Shown here: positions 49,003-59,448 of the stretch, one piece after another
Position numbering within the stretch: the first letter of the stretch is position 1
How the letters are laid out: each line of letters begins with the position of its first letter
Assembly (NCBI RefSeq): GCF_024171865.1
Contig: NZ_JAMTCN010000006.1
Span: 147,727-211,726 of the forward strand
DNA length: 64,000 bases
Direction of reading: 5' to 3'
Source of the DNA: Prauserella aidingensis
Lineage (GTDB): Bacteria; Actinomycetota; Actinomycetes; Mycobacteriales; Pseudonocardiaceae
Notes under the pieces: generated by a model
Told to the model about the DNA's origin: nothing
The model's database searches: none
The model's input: the letters and a program-made list of their open reading frames with translations, nothing else
Program-made: the position numbers and the translations under genes

Positions 49003-49566
49003 TCAGATCTCCTTGACATGCTCGAACGGCTCGGAGCAGGCCGGGCACCGGCGCAGCGCCTTGCACGCGGTCGGCCCGAACTCGGACACCGGTTCGGTGT
49101 CGGCGGCTCCGCAGTGGGGGCAGCTCACCCGGCGCTGCGGCGGGAACAGCTGCACCGGCACCGGGCCGCTCCCCCGCCGCGGCGCGGCACCCGGCGGTGC
49201 GATCCCCGCCTCCGCGAGTCGCCTGCGCCCCCGCTCGGTGATCCAGTCCGTACTCCACGGCGGATGCAGCACCGTGCGGACCTCCACCTCGCCGAAACCC
49301 GCCTCGTGCAACGCGTGGACGAGGTCGTCGCGCATGGTGTCCATCGCGGGGCAACCGCTGTAGGTCGGCGTGATCGACACCGTCACGCCGTCGGCCGTTT
49401 CGGTGACCTCCCGCAGCACGCCCAGGTCGGCCAGCGTGAGCATCGGCAGTTCCGGGTCGGTCACCGTCTCGGCCACCTGCCGCGCGGTCACGGACGTGCC
49501 CGTGGGAACGGTGGCGCCCGTGGACACGCCTGCCCCCGTGATCTCGTCGGTCCTGGCCGTCACCAT
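49003..49566 (-). CDS. paaD: Phenylacetyl-CoA epoxidase maturation subunit PaaD
   Basis: A 187-aa protein with the DUF59/MIP18 fold (VTDPELPMLTLADLGVLREV, TYSGCPAM with the conserved Cys) and a C-terminal Zn-ribbon (CPHCGAADTEPVS, CPACSEPFEH). PaaD is thought to help insert metal or Fe-S into the complex. ATG 49566 has GGAGG six bases upstream and overlaps the paaC stop by 7 bp. A 32-residue N-terminal extension precedes the domain. Confidence 0.93.
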   Translation of the reverse strand: MVTARTDEITGAGVSTGATVPTGTSVTARQVAETVTDPELPMLTLADLGVLREVTETADGVTVSITPTYSGCPAMDTMRDDLVHALHEAGFGEVEVRTVLHPPWSTDWITERGRRRLAEAGIAPPGAAPRRGSGPVPVQLFPPQRRVSCPHCGAADTEPVSEFGPTACKALRRCPACSEPFEHVKEI

Positions 49567-50438
49567 GTCGCCTCCGGGTGCGCTCGCGCAACGCTCTGCA
49601 GTTCCGCCAGCAGGTAGCCCATCGCCTCGGTGTGCCTGCCGTCGCGGCCCTTGCCGCCCGCGACGCCCGCCTTCGCACGGACCTGCGGCGGCTCCAGGGT
49701 GGCGGCCGACAGAACCTGCGCGAGCACGTCGTCGAACTCGTCGCGCACCTCGGCCGGATCGACGGCGACACCGTGCAGCCGACGCTCGACGTCGTGCGTC
49801 TCGAACAGCTCCGCCACCAACGGCCACACGTCGTCCAGCGCCGCGACCGTACGGGCGTGCGAGGTTTCCGTGCCGTCCCCGAGCCGCACGACCCACTGCG
49901 CCGCGTAGTCGCGGTGGTAGGTCAGCTCGTTGACGCCCTTCTGCGCGATCGCGGCCAGCACCGGGTCGGCCGACTCGCGCAGTCGCTGGAACACCGCGAG
50001 CCGCCACGTCGTGAGCACCAGCACCGTCGCGATGAGCTGCGCGAAGTCGGCCTGTTCGCGTTCGGCGAGCCGGACGTTGCGGAACTCGTGTTCACCCCGG
50101 AAGTAGGCGTAGTGGTCCTCGCCCCGCTCGGTGCCGTCGGCCTTGCCCGCCCGCGCCAGCAACAGCCGCGCCTGGCCGAGCATGTCGAGACCGATGTTGG
50201 CGATCGCGACCTCGTCCTCCAGCTCCGGCGCCCGGGTGCACCACTGCTGCAGCCGGTGCGACAGCACGAGCGCGTCGTCGCCGAGCATCAGGCAGTACTG
50301 CGCGAGATCGTCTCCGTCCACACCGGCCGGCACCGTCGTGTCCACTCCGGACAGCGGATCCTCGAATCCGGTGCCGAACGCCCACCGCGCGTCGTCGTGG
50401 GCGTCGGCCAGCGCCTCGTAGGCGTTGTCGAAAGCCAT
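49560..50438 (-). CDS. paaC: Phenylacetyl-CoA epoxidase structural subunit PaaC
   Basis: A 292-aa ferritin-like helical subunit that pairs with PaaA but lacks a full di-iron site (CLMLGDDALVLSHRLQQW, ELEDEVAIANIGLDMLGQAR, DHYAYFRGEHEFRN, KGVNELTYHRDYAAQW). It lies in the paa operon with a 43-bp gap to paaB. Confidence 0.94.
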   Translation of the reverse strand: MAFDNAYEALADAHDDARWAFGTGFEDPLSGVDTTVPAGVDGDDLAQYCLMLGDDALVLSHRLQQWCTRAPELEDEVAIANIGLDMLGQARLLLARAGKADGTERGEDHYAYFRGEHEFRNVRLAEREQADFAQLIATVLVLTTWRLAVFQRLRESADPVLAAIAQKGVNELTYHRDYAAQWVVRLGDGTETSHARTVAALDDVWPLVAELFETHDVERRLHGVAVDPAEVRDEFDDVLAQVLSAATLEPPQVRAKAGVAGGKGRDGRHTEAMGYLLAELQSVARAHPEATW

Positions 50439-50481
50439 GTGCGTTCCCTCGTTCGGGAGGCGGAATGCCCGCCCCGGCGAC

Positions 50482-50766
50482 CTACATGTGCGGGACGTTC
50501 TCCGGGATGTCGTAGAAGGTCGGGTGCCGGTAGACCTTGTCGCCGGACGGGGCGAAGAACGGATCCTTCTCGTCAGGACTGGACGCGGCGATGTCGGCGG
50601 CCTGGACGACCCAGATGCTCACGCCCTCGTTGCGCCGCGTGTACAGGTCACGCGCGTTGCGGAGAGCCATGTCGTCGTCGGCGGCCCGCAGCGACCCGAC
50701 GTGCACGTGGTTGAGTCCCCGCTTGCCTCGTACGAACACCTCGTACAGCGGCCATTCGCCCGTCAT
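50482..50766 (-). CDS. paaB: Phenylacetyl-CoA epoxidase subunit PaaB
   Basis: A 94-aa protein bridging the PaaAC heterodimers ([40 protein letters not shown]). Its ATG overlaps the paaA stop (ATGA). Confidence 0.95.
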   Translation of the reverse strand: MTGEWPLYEVFVRGKRGLNHVHVGSLRAADDDMALRNARDLYTRRNEGVSIWVVQAADIAASSPDEKDPFFAPSGDKVYRHPTFYDIPENVPHM

Positions 50767-51740
50767 GCCGCGACCTCCTTCCGCTGCTGCTGTTTCCGCG
50801 CGTGCGCGGCCGCGGCCTCACGTACCCACGCGCCGTCCTCGTGCGCCGCGCGACGCCGCTCCATCCGCTCGGTGTTGCACGGCCCGCCGCCGGAGATGAC
50901 CTGTTTGAGCTCGTCCCAGTCGATGGCGCCGAAGTCGTAGTGCCCGCGGTCGGCGTTCCACGACAGGCCCGGATCCGGCAGTGTCACCCCGAGCGCCTCG
51001 GCCTGCGGCACGGTCATGTCGACGAACCGCTGCCGGAGCTCGTCGTTGGTGTGGCGCTTGATCTTCCACGCCATCGACTGCGCCGTGTTGGGCGAATCGT
51101 CGTCGGGCGGGCCGAACATCATCAGCGACGGCCACCAGTACCGGTTCACCGCGTCCTGCACCATCTCGCGTTGCGCATCGGTGCCGGACATCATCGTCAT
51201 CAGCAGTTCGTAGCCCTGCCGCTGGTGGAACGACTCCTCCTTGCAGATGCGGATCATCGCGCGGGCGTACGGCCCGTAGCTGCTGCGGCACAGCGGAACC
51301 TGGTTGCAGATCGCCGCGCCGTCGACGAGCCAGCCGATCACGCCGACGTCGGCGAACGACAACGTCGGATAGTTGAAGATCGACGAGTACTTCTGCCGAC
51401 CGCTGATCAGCTTCTCGGTCATGTCGTCACGGTCACCGCCGAGGGTTTCCGCCGCCGAGTACAGGTACAGCCCGTGGCCCGCCTCGTCCTGCACCTTCGC
51501 CAGCAGGATCGCCTTGCGGCGCAACGACGGCGCCCGGGTGATCCAGTTTCCCTCCGGCTGCATGCCGATGATCTCCGAATGCGCGTGCTGCGCGATCTGC
51601 CGGATCATCGTCTTGCGGTACGCCTCGGGCACCCAGTCCCGCGGCTCGATCCGCTGGTCCTTCGCGATCACGTCCTCGAAGTGCCGCTCCAAGCGCCGCT
51701 CCGAGTCCGCTTCGGACAGTGCTGGTTCGGTGACGCTCAT
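50763..51740 (-). CDS. paaA: Phenylacetyl-CoA epoxidase catalytic subunit PaaA
   Basis: A 325-aa di-iron subunit that forms the 1,2-epoxide of phenylacetyl-CoA. Iron-ligand helices are visible: [20 protein letters not shown] and [18 protein letters not shown] 51740 follows AGGAGG and overlaps the paaZ stop by 4 bp. Confidence 0.95.
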   Translation of the reverse strand: MSVTEPALSEADSERRLERHFEDVIAKDQRIEPRDWVPEAYRKTMIRQIAQHAHSEIIGMQPEGNWITRAPSLRRKAILLAKVQDEAGHGLYLYSAAETLGGDRDDMTEKLISGRQKYSSIFNYPTLSFADVGVIGWLVDGAAICNQVPLCRSSYGPYARAMIRICKEESFHQRQGYELLMTMMSGTDAQREMVQDAVNRYWWPSLMMFGPPDDDSPNTAQSMAWKIKRHTNDELRQRFVDMTVPQAEALGVTLPDPGLSWNADRGHYDFGAIDWDELKQVISGGGPCNTERMERRRAAHEDGAWVREAAAAHARKQQQRKEVAA

Positions 51741-53800
51741 GCCGCCTCCTTCGCGACGAGGGTGAGCACGTCGTACTTGGCGACCGAGTCGCCGTCGGCG
51801 TTGGTCACGTCGGCGTCCCAGCACACCTCGCCGTAGTCGGCGTTCTCGCGCGGCGTGATCTGCTTGCAGGTCAACGTCACCGTCAGCGAGTCGCCGGGCT
51901 TGACCGGCGTGAGGAAGCGCAGGTTCTCCAGGCCGTAGTTGGCGAGCACGGGGCCGGGCTCGGGCGAGACGAACAGGCCCGCCGCCAGCGACACGACGAG
52001 GTAGCCGTGCGCGACGATGCCGCCGAACAGCGGGTTCTCCACGGCCGCGGCCTCGTCGGTGTGGGCGTAGAACGTGTCGCCGGTGAACTCGGCGAAGTGT
52101 GCGACGTCCTCGGCCGTGACCGTGCGCGGACCCGCGACGACCGCGTCGCCCACGCGCAGTTCGGCGAGCGACTTGCGGAACGGGTGCACGTCGGTCGTCG
52201 TCCGCGGGGCGCCAGGCGTCCAGCGGCCGGTGACCGCCGCGAGCACGGCCGGGCTGCCCTGGACGGCCGTGCGCTGCATGTGGTGCAGCACGCCCCGGAT
52301 GCCGCCCAGCTCCTCGCCACCGCCGGCACGTCCCGGGCCGCCGTGGACGAGCTGCGGCATCGGCGAACCGTGCCCGGTCGACTCGCGTGCGTCGTCGGCG
52401 TCGAGCACCAGCAGCCTGCCGTGCCACGGCGCCGCGCCGAGCACGACCTCGCGTGCGAAGTCCTTGTCACCGGTCACGACCGACCCAGCGAGACTGCCCT
52501 TGCCGCGGGCGGCGAAGTCGACGACCTGGTCGGTGGAGGTGTAGGGCAGCAACGTCGACACGGGGCCGAACGCCTCGACCTCGTGGGGTTCGGCCCGCTC
52601 CGGGTCGCCGGACAGCAGCACGGGTGAGAGGAACGCGCCACGCTCGGCGTCGGCACCGGTGACCTCGACGTGCTCCGGATCACCGAACACCACGGTCGCC
52701 GCGCCCTGCAACGCCTTCAGACTGCGGCGCACCTCCTCACGCTGTTCGAGACTCGCCAACGCACCCATGTCCGCACTCGCCGGGTCGCCGACCGTCACCC
52801 TCTCCAGCCGCTGCCGCGCGGCCTCGGCGACGTCGTCGAGCAACGCCGCGGGCACGAAGGCACGGCGGATCGCGGTGCACTTCTGCCCCGCCTTGACGGT
52901 CATCTCCGTGACGAGCTGGTCGACGTAGAGGTCGAACTCGGCGGTACCCGGGGTGGCGTCCGGACCAAGGATCGAACAGTTCAACGAATCCGCCTCGGCG
53001 TTGAAGCGCACCGAGTTGCGAACGAGCGCCGGGTGGGCGCGGAGCTTCCGTGCCGTGTCGGCCGAGCCGGTGAACGACACGACGTCCTGTTCGGTGACGT
53101 GGTCGAGCAGGTCGCCCGCGCTGCCGCAGACGAGCTGGACCGACCCCTCGGGCAGGATCCCGGATTCGACGATCAGCTCGACGAGCTTCTCGGTGAGATA
53201 GGCGGTCTGGCTCGCGGGTTTGATCAGGCTCGGCATGCCGGCGAGGAAGGCGGGCGCGAGCTTCTCCAACGGTCCCCATACCGGGAAGTTGAACGCGTTG
53301 ATCTGCACGGCCACGCCCCGCAACGGTGTCGCGACGTGCCGCGCGACGAAGGTGCCACCCTTGCTGAGCGGTTCGACGTCACCGTCGACGTACACCGTGT
53401 CGTTCGGCAGTTCGCGTTTGCCCTTGCTCGCGTACGCGAGCAGCACGCCGATGCCACCGTCCACATCGAACTTCGAGTCGCCGCGTGTGGCGCCGGTGCG
53501 CGCCGAGAGTGCGTAGAGCTCGTCGCGGTGTTCCCGCAGGTGCGAACCCAGTGCCTTGAGCAGTGCGGCGCGCTGGTGGAACGTCAGCTCGCGCTGCGCG
53601 GGACCGCCGGTCCGGCGCCCGTGGTCGAGCGCGGCGGCCAGATCGATGCCGTCGGACGACACGCGGGCCACCTCGGCACCCGTCACGGCGTCGCACACCG
53701 GCGCGCCGTCACCCCCGCCGCGCTGCCAGCGTCCGCCGACGTAGCTGCGCAGAACGCCGGATCGCGTCCCGTCCTCGTGCGAATCGGCTCCGTTGCCCAT
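51737..53800 (-). CDS. paaZ: Bifunctional oxepin-CoA hydrolase / semialdehyde dehydrogenase
   Basis: A 687-aa fusion. The N-terminal aldehyde dehydrogenase ([27 protein letters not shown], catalytic Cys in GQKCTAIRR near residue 303) oxidises the ring-opened semialdehyde. The C-terminal MaoC-type hydratase ([26 protein letters not shown]) opens oxepin-CoA. Both active sites look intact. It is the first gene of the minus-strand operon, 100 bp downstream of the PaaR-type operator. Confidence 0.95.
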   Translation of the reverse strand: MGNGADSHEDGTRSGVLRSYVGGRWQRGGGDGAPVCDAVTGAEVARVSSDGIDLAAALDHGRRTGGPAQRELTFHQRAALLKALGSHLREHRDELYALSARTGATRGDSKFDVDGGIGVLLAYASKGKRELPNDTVYVDGDVEPLSKGGTFVARHVATPLRGVAVQINAFNFPVWGPLEKLAPAFLAGMPSLIKPASQTAYLTEKLVELIVESGILPEGSVQLVCGSAGDLLDHVTEQDVVSFTGSADTARKLRAHPALVRNSVRFNAEADSLNCSILGPDATPGTAEFDLYVDQLVTEMTVKAGQKCTAIRRAFVPAALLDDVAEAARQRLERVTVGDPASADMGALASLEQREEVRRSLKALQGAATVVFGDPEHVEVTGADAERGAFLSPVLLSGDPERAEPHEVEAFGPVSTLLPYTSTDQVVDFAARGKGSLAGSVVTGDKDFAREVVLGAAPWHGRLLVLDADDARESTGHGSPMPQLVHGGPGRAGGGEELGGIRGVLHHMQRTAVQGSPAVLAAVTGRWTPGAPRTTTDVHPFRKSLAELRVGDAVVAGPRTVTAEDVAHFAEFTGDTFYAHTDEAAAVENPLFGGIVAHGYLVVSLAAGLFVSPEPGPVLANYGLENLRFLTPVKPGDSLTVTLTCKQITPRENADYGEVCWDADVTNADGDSVAKYDVLTLVAKEAA

Positions 53801-53900
53801 CGATCCTCGCTCTCTCGACCACGAGTTCCGGCGGGTCCGGACGTCGCGCGCCCGGCGATCTCGTACGACCGCAACCTCGCGGACCGGGACTCGTGCAATT

Positions 53901-53922
53901 ACTAACCGAACGGTCGGGAATT
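53901..53922. promoter_or_regulatory. PaaR-type operator before paaZABCDE
   Basis: ACTAACCGAACGGTCGGG then AATT. It resembles the TetR-type pattern I recall for corynebacterial PaaR (ACTNACCGNN followed by CGNNCGGTNAGT) at most defined positions. On the minus strand it overlaps TAGTAA, a likely -10 element of the paaZ promoter. Confidence 0.7.
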
Positions 53923-53972
53923 AATGTTAGCGTGGCCCACGCCGGACGGCAAGACCACGAATTCGCCGGGCC

Positions 53973-54842
53973 TCAACTCCAGTCGTGGAATCCCTTGCCC
54001 ACCTTGCGGCCGAGCTCGCCCGCCGCGACCTTGTCCCTCAGGAGCCGCGGGGGCGCGAACCGCTCCCCGAGCGCCGAATGCAGGTGCTCGGCGATCGCGA
54101 GGCGCACGTCGAGCCCCACGAGGTCGGTCGAGCGCAGCGGGCCCATCGGGTGCCGATATCCCAGTTCCATCGCGTTGTCGATGGCCTCCGCGTCGGCGAC
54201 GCCTTCCTCGAGCATCCGGATGGCCTCCAGCCCGAGCATCACGCCGAGTCTGCTCGTCGCGAATCCCGGCGAGTCGCGCACCACGACGTCGGTCTTGCCG
54301 AGCGCCCGAACCCAGCCGCGGACCCGTTCCACGACACCCCCGTCGACCGCGGGCGGCATGACCACCTCGACCAGCTTCGACGCGGGCACGGGGTTGAAGA
54401 AGTGCATACCGAGGAAGCGTCCCGGCCTGCTCAACGGAGCGCCGAGTTCGGCGACCGGCAGCGAACTCGTGTTGCTCGCGAGCACCGTTTCGGCGCCGAC
54501 GACCGCTTCGGCCTGCGTCAGCACCTCCACCTTCACCTCGGGCCGCTCCGGCACGGCTTCGACCACGAGCTCGGCGTGCGCGGGCAGGTCACCGACCGCA
54601 CCGGCCACGGCGACCCGTTCCGACACCACCTCGGGCGGGTCTGCGAGCTTGCCCCTGTCTGCGGCCTTCGACAGCCCGTCGGCGACTCGCCGCCGCGCCG
54701 CCTCGGCCGCCTCGTCACCGCTCTCCACGACGACGACCCGTGCCCCGAGCACCGCGAAGACCTGCGCGATCCCCGCTCCCATCCGGCCACCGCCGATCAC
54801 GCCGACGACCTTCGGACCGGTGGGCACGGACGCCTCGTTCAT
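53973..54842 (-). CDS. paaH: 3-hydroxyacyl-CoA dehydrogenase PaaH
   Basis: A 289-aa NAD-dependent dehydrogenase (Rossmann GVIGGGRMGAGIA at the N-terminus, SNTSSLPVAEL, GMHFFNPVP with the catalytic His, SPGFATSRL). In this cluster it should oxidise 3-hydroxyadipyl-CoA. ATG 54842 follows AGAGGAG; the upstream frame adds 16 implausible residues. The thiolase PaaJ and hydratases PaaF/G are not in the window. Confidence 0.88.
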   Translation of the reverse strand: MNEASVPTGPKVVGVIGGGRMGAGIAQVFAVLGARVVVVESGDEAAEAARRRVADGLSKAADRGKLADPPEVVSERVAVAGAVGDLPAHAELVVEAVPERPEVKVEVLTQAEAVVGAETVLASNTSSLPVAELGAPLSRPGRFLGMHFFNPVPASKLVEVVMPPAVDGGVVERVRGWVRALGKTDVVVRDSPGFATSRLGVMLGLEAIRMLEEGVADAEAIDNAMELGYRHPMGPLRSTDLVGLDVRLAIAEHLHSALGERFAPPRLLRDKVAAGELGRKVGKGFHDWS

Positions 54843-54897
54843 GGGATTCTCCTCTTGACATCGGTTCTCGCGCTGGCCTTTACTCGTCACGCGAATT

Positions 54898-54919
54898 CAT
54901 TACCGTCCATTCGGTCAGT
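54898..54919. promoter_or_regulatory. PaaR-type operator between paaH and paaI
   Basis: CATTACCGTCCATTCGGTCA then GT: ACCG and CGGTNAGT half-sites in the same spacing as the operator at 53901. It lies between divergent paaH and paaIKR, so one site could control both. Confidence 0.7.
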
Positions 54920-55032
54920 TAGCAACACCGGTCAGCAATCGACCCGATCGAAGAGCAAGCCGGTCGGCGAGTACGTCGGTCGGCCTGCTGCGACGGGCGA
55001 GCCCCGGCGAACAGGCAAGGCGGTGAAGCCTC

Positions 55033-55479
55033 GTGTCCCATCCGGCGGCACACGTCCCGGCGGCGCAGGTCAGCGACGCTGCGCGCACCATGCTCGAATC
55101 CGACACCGCCTCGGCCACGCTCGGCATCGACGTCACCCGTGCCGTCGACGGTGAGGCCGTCGCCGCCATGCGGATCACCGAGCACATGGTGAACGGCCAC
55201 GGCATCGCGCACGGCGGATACCTGTTCCTGTTGGCGGACACGACGTTCGCCGCCGCATGCAACAGCCACGGCCCCGTCACCGTCGCCTCGGGCGCCGAGA
55301 TCTCGTTCGTGACCAGCGTGCGCCTGGGCGACGAGCTCGTCGCCGAAGCCGTCGAGCGCACCCGGTACGGCCGCAACGGCATCTACGACGTCACCGTGCA
55401 CCGCGAGACGGGCGCTGGGCGCGAGGTCGTCGCCGAGTTCCGCGGCCGCAGCAGAACCGTCGGTCAGATCACGTCCTGA
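55033..55479 (+). CDS. paaI: Hydroxyphenylacetyl-CoA thioesterase PaaI
   Basis: A 148-aa hotdog-fold thioesterase (NGHGIAHGGYLFLLADTTFA with the catalytic Asp, ASGAEISFVTSVRLGDELVAEA). It frees CoA from dead-end phenylacetate intermediates. GTG 55033 gives MSHPAAHVP; paaK follows 13 bp downstream. Confidence 0.93.
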   Translation: MSHPAAHVPAAQVSDAARTMLESDTASATLGIDVTRAVDGEAVAAMRITEHMVNGHGIAHGGYLFLLADTTFAAACNSHGPVTVASGAEISFVTSVRLGDELVAEAVERTRYGRNGIYDVTVHRETGAGREVVAEFRGRSRTVGQITS

Positions 55480-55492
55480 GGAGCCCGCGACC

Positions 55493-56839
55493 ATGACCAC
55501 CACGCACAACGAGGTGCCGAACACGCAGCGGCGGGGCTCGGCGCCCGCGCTCGACGACCTGTCGGCGGAGGAGCGGCTGAGCATCGACGAGCTCCGCGCG
55601 CTGCAACTCGAACGTCTGCAGTGGACACTGCGGCACGCCTACGAGAACGTTCCGCTCTACCGCCGCAAGTTCGACGAGGCAGGTGTCCGTCCGGAGGACT
55701 GCCGGGAGCTCGCCGACCTCGCCAAGTTCCCGTACACCACGAAAAGCGACCTGCGCGACGCGTATCCGTTCGGCATGTTCGCCGTCCCTGAGAGCGAGGT
55801 CAGCCGGATCCACGCCTCGAGCGGCACGACGGGCAAGCCGACGGTCGTCGGCTACACCGCGACCGACATCGACAACTGGGCGGGCGTCATGGCGCGGTCC
55901 ATCTTCGCCGCGGGCGGCCGTCCCGGCCACAAGGTCCACGTCTCCTACGGCTACGGCCTGTTCACCGGCGGGCTCGGCGCGCACTACGGTGCCGAGAAAC
56001 TCGGCTGCACCGTCGTCCCCGCCTCCGGCGGCATGACGGCACGGCAGGTGCAACTCATCACCGACTTCCGGCCCGAGGTCATCATGGTGACGCCGTCGTA
56101 CATGCTGACGCTGCTCGACGAGTTCGAACGCCAGGGCATCGATCCGCGCTCGACATCCCTGCAGGTCGGCATCTTCGGTGCCGAACCGTGGACCGAGCAC
56201 ATGCGCCGCGAGATCGAGGAGCGCATGAACCTGCACGCGGTCGACATCTACGGACTGTCCGAAGTGATGGGTCCGGGTGTGGCTCAGGAGTGCGTCGAGA
56301 CCAAGGACGGGCTGCACGTCTGGGAGGACCACTTCTACCCCGAGGTCGTCGATCCGCTCGAGGACACCGTGCTCGACGACGGTGTCACGGGGGAGCTCGT
56401 GTTCACCTCGCTCACCAAGCAAGCGCTGCCGATCATCCGCTACCGCACGCGGGACCTCACGGCGCTGCGCCCCGGCACCGCACGCCCCGCGTACCGGCGG
56501 ATGGACAAGGTGACCGGCCGCAGCGACGACATGATCATCCTGCGTGGCGTGAACGTGTTCCCCACGCAGATCGAGGAGATCGTCCTCGGCACCGACGGGC
56601 TCGCGCCGCACTTCCAGCTCCGGCTCACCCGGCAGGACCGGATGGACCACCTGACGGTGCTCGTCGAGGCGGATCCGGACGCGCCGCAGGAACGCAGGCG
56701 GGCCGCGTCGAACGAGGTGGCCGAGCGGGTCAAGGACGGCGTCGGGGTGACCGTCGGGGTGGAGGTCGTCGATCCGGAGTCGCTCGAACGCTCGGTCGGC
56801 AAGCTCCGCCGGGTGGTCGACCAACGGCCGCCGCAGTGA
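55493..56839 (+). CDS. paaK: Phenylacetate-CoA ligase
   Basis: A 448-aa adenylate-forming ligase, the entry step of the pathway (HASSGTTGKPTVVGYT, YGLSEVMGPGV, YRTRDLTALRPG, MIILRGVNVFPTQIEE, C-terminal Lys in SVGKLRRVVD). ATG 55493 follows GAGGAG. Gene order paaI-paaK-paaR. Confidence 0.95.
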   Translation: MTTTHNEVPNTQRRGSAPALDDLSAEERLSIDELRALQLERLQWTLRHAYENVPLYRRKFDEAGVRPEDCRELADLAKFPYTTKSDLRDAYPFGMFAVPESEVSRIHASSGTTGKPTVVGYTATDIDNWAGVMARSIFAAGGRPGHKVHVSYGYGLFTGGLGAHYGAEKLGCTVVPASGGMTARQVQLITDFRPEVIMVTPSYMLTLLDEFERQGIDPRSTSLQVGIFGAEPWTEHMRREIEERMNLHAVDIYGLSEVMGPGVAQECVETKDGLHVWEDHFYPEVVDPLEDTVLDDGVTGELVFTSLTKQALPIIRYRTRDLTALRPGTARPAYRRMDKVTGRSDDMIILRGVNVFPTQIEEIVLGTDGLAPHFQLRLTRQDRMDHLTVLVEADPDAPQERRRAASNEVAERVKDGVGVTVGVEVVDPESLERSVGKLRRVVDQRPPQ

Positions 56840-56861
56840 TGCGAGCTGCGATGATGTGGCC

Positions 56862-57479
56862 ATGACCGAACCACCCACGGTGACCCGTACCCGGCGCGGC
56901 AGGCCCGGTTACGACCTCGAGTCCCTGCTGATGGTCGCGGTCACGCTGTTCAACGAGCGCGGCTACGACGGCACCAGCATGGAGGATCTGTCGCGCAAGC
57001 TCGGCATCACGAAGTCGGCGATCTACCACCACGTGCGCAGCAAGGACGAACTGCTGCAGCTGGCCGTGGGCCGCGCGCTGGACGGCCTGTTCGCGGAGGT
57101 CGACCGGCTGGAGTCCGTCGACGGCCCCGCGATCGAGAAGCTGGAACGGCTGGTGCGAGCCAGCGTCGGCGTGCTGGTGGAGCAGCTGCCGTTCGTCACG
57201 CTGCTGCTGCGCGTCCGCGGGAACACGAAGGTCGAGAAGGCGGCGCTGGCGCGCAGGCGCGAGTTCGACCAGATCGTGGCGGACCTGGTCAGCAAGGCCG
57301 CGGCCGACGGTGACCTGCGGCCGGACGTCGACCCGGCGACCTCGGCCCGGCTGCTGTTCGGCATGGTGAACTCGCTGGTCGAGTGGTACCGGCCGCGCGG
57401 CGGCGTCGACGCCGACACGGTGGCCGACGCCGTCGCCGCCGTGGCCTTCGACGGCCTGCGCGTCCGCCGCGCCGGCTGA
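56862..57479 (+). CDS. paaR: TetR-family regulator PaaR of phenylacetate catabolism
   Basis: A 205-aa TetR protein: SLLMVAVTLFNERGYDGTSM, recognition helix ITKSAIYHHVRSK, then an all-helical ligand domain. Its place 22 bp after paaK and the two matching TetR-type operators in the cluster make it the likely repressor, released by phenylacetyl-CoA as in related PaaR systems. ATG 56862 is preferred over GTG 56856. Confidence 0.88.
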   Translation: MTEPPTVTRTRRGRPGYDLESLLMVAVTLFNERGYDGTSMEDLSRKLGITKSAIYHHVRSKDELLQLAVGRALDGLFAEVDRLESVDGPAIEKLERLVRASVGVLVEQLPFVTLLLRVRGNTKVEKAALARRREFDQIVADLVSKAAADGDLRPDVDPATSARLLFGMVNSLVEWYRPRGGVDADTVADAVAAVAFDGLRVRRAG

Positions 57480-57572
57480 CGCACGACGCCGCCGGCACCA
57501 GTCGAACCGGCCTGCATGGGACGGTATCGGCGAGGTTGTCCCCGTCCGGGGCCGCGATTAGCCTTGCCCGAC

Positions 57573-58864
57573 GTGCCCCTCCGCCGAAACACCGGGTTGG
57601 CGTTCGGCATCGTGGCGCTCGAGTTCGGCGCTGCCGTCACGGGGTTCGTGGCCTCGACGCTGCTTCCGGTGGTCGCCACCGATCTCGTCGCACGCGACCG
57701 ACTCGGCCTGCTGATAGCCGGGTCGACGTTGGGGCTGTTCGTCGCGCTACCGCTGGCCACCCGGGTGATCCGGCGGATCGGCGCAGCCGCGGGTCTCACC
57801 GCCGGTGTCGTGGGATACGTCGGAGGGCTGGCCGTCGCGGCGTCGTCGGGCACTGCATGGGTGTTCGCCGCGGGACAGTTCTCCGCGGGCCTGTCGAGTG
57901 GGCTGCTCGGCGTGTTCGGCATCGGCGCGGCCATCGAACACCTGGACGACCGGATTCGCGAACGCGTGGTGGCGGCATCCGCGGCCATGTGGATCCTGCC
58001 CGCGCTCGTGGGACCCGCGGCCACACTCGGGCTGGAGCATCTCGTCGGCTGGCGTTGGACGCTCCTGGTCCCGGTGCCGATCGTCCTGTTCGGCCGAGTG
58101 CTGGTCGCCCGTGTGGTTCGCCGCAGCGCGGCCGCGTCGGCCGAGCCTGCTCGACCGCTCGGTCGGACGCTGCTCGTGCCGCTCGGGGCGTGCGTCCTCG
58201 TCCTCGACGTCGGTGGCGGGCCGCTCGCGGTGCTGGGCTGCCTGGTCGCGATCGCGGGAACCGTAGCGATCATGCCCCGCGGCACCGCAACCCTCCGCCG
58301 GGGCACCCCGCGGCGCTGGCGGCGATGGTGCTGTTCGCGTTCGGATACTTCGGGGCGGACAGCCTCGTCACGGTGCTACTCACCGACGGTTACGACACCG
58401 GGCTCGGCCAGGCCGCGATCGTCCTCGGAGCAGCCCCTTTCGCGTGGGGCACGACGAGTCTCGCCACGACCGTGTTGCGAAGACACCGGAGCGGGCACCG
58501 CTTCCCCGTCATAGGCCTGGCGATGGCAGCAGTCGGCACCGTCGGGTTGACGGCCCTGCTCGCGACGACTCCGTCCGTACCGGCCGCCGTGGCGGCGTGG
58601 GCGTTGGCGGGAGCCGGTGTCGGCCTGGCCTACCCGAGCCTGTATCTCATGGCCAGCACCGCTGGTTCGAGCGGCTTCAGCGCCACGGAGCTGGCCACGG
58701 CGGTCATCACCGCCGAGGCGATCGGAGGGCTGCTCGGCCGTTCCGCCGGCGGCGCGCTCACGTCCACCGGAACAACCGGCGGCCTGTTCGTCACCTACCT
58801 GCTCTATGGCCTTGCCCTCGGAGCGGCCGCTGTCGTCGCTGTCCGCGCACCGCACCGCGCATGA
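57573..58864 (+). pseudogene. MFS transporter with a single frameshift
   Basis: From GTG 57573 the frame encodes the first half of a 12-segment MFS transporter (GLAFGIVALEFGAAVTGFVA, RDRLGLLIAGSTLGLFVALP). Near 58300 it runs GTATLRRGTPRR and loses homology. The frame two bases later takes over with HPAALAAMVLFAFGYFGADS and continues to 58864 with six further segments. Adding one G to the run GGGG at 58300-58303 would restore one frame of about 430 aa. So this is a recent frameshift or a sequencing error. Drug or solute specificity is unknown. Confidence 0.8.
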
Positions 58865-58931
58865 ACCCGACCGGGTCCGTACCGGCGGATCGGCCGACCC
58901 GTGAGCATGGTTCGCCGCCGGCCCGCGGTGG

Positions 58932-59357
58932 TCAGGGGATCTGGCCGATGGGGCTGAGTGCGACGACGGGGATCGCTCGGCCGGTCCGCTGCTCGTACTC
59001 GGCGAAGCCGGGGTAACGCTCGGCCTGGATGCGGTACTTCTCAGTGCGTTCCGGCTCCTCCAGGTCCGTGGCCTCGACGTCGAGGTCGATGTCGCCGACC
59101 TCGATCCGCGCGCTCGGGTTGGCGCGCAGGTTGCGGTACCAGTCCGGGTGGGTGTCAGCGCCCCCGTTGGAGGCGAACACGAGATAGCGGTCGCCGTCGG
59201 TCAGATACATCATCGGGTTGACCCGCTGCTTGCCACTGCGGGCACCCAGGGTGTGCAGCAACAGCAGCGGTGCGCCTTCGAACGGTCCGCCGACCTTGCC
59301 GTGGTTGGCACGGAACTCCTCGATGGTCCTGCGGTTGAAGTCCGCGGCGTCGCTCAT
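58932..59357 (-). CDS. Nitroreductase-family deazaflavin-dependent oxidoreductase (DDN-like)
   Basis: A 141-aa split-barrel protein of the F420-dependent Ddn group (FRANHGKVGGPFEGAPLLLL, HTLGARSGKQRVNPMMYL, DTHPDWYRNLRANP). These proteins use reduced F420 to reduce quinones or nitro compounds. ATG 59357 follows AGGAGG. Confidence 0.92.
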   Translation of the reverse strand: MSDAADFNRRTIEEFRANHGKVGGPFEGAPLLLLHTLGARSGKQRVNPMMYLTDGDRYLVFASNGGADTHPDWYRNLRANPSARIEVGDIDLDVEATDLEEPERTEKYRIQAERYPGFAEYEQRTGRAIPVVALSPIGQIP

Positions 59358-59448
59358 GCCGTCCTCCTGCGTGTGTCGTCACTTGCCCCCCGTCGTCCAT
59401 CGTCCGGCAACGACGGCCGTCGCGCCGGACGAAGATCCGTCGGCCCTG

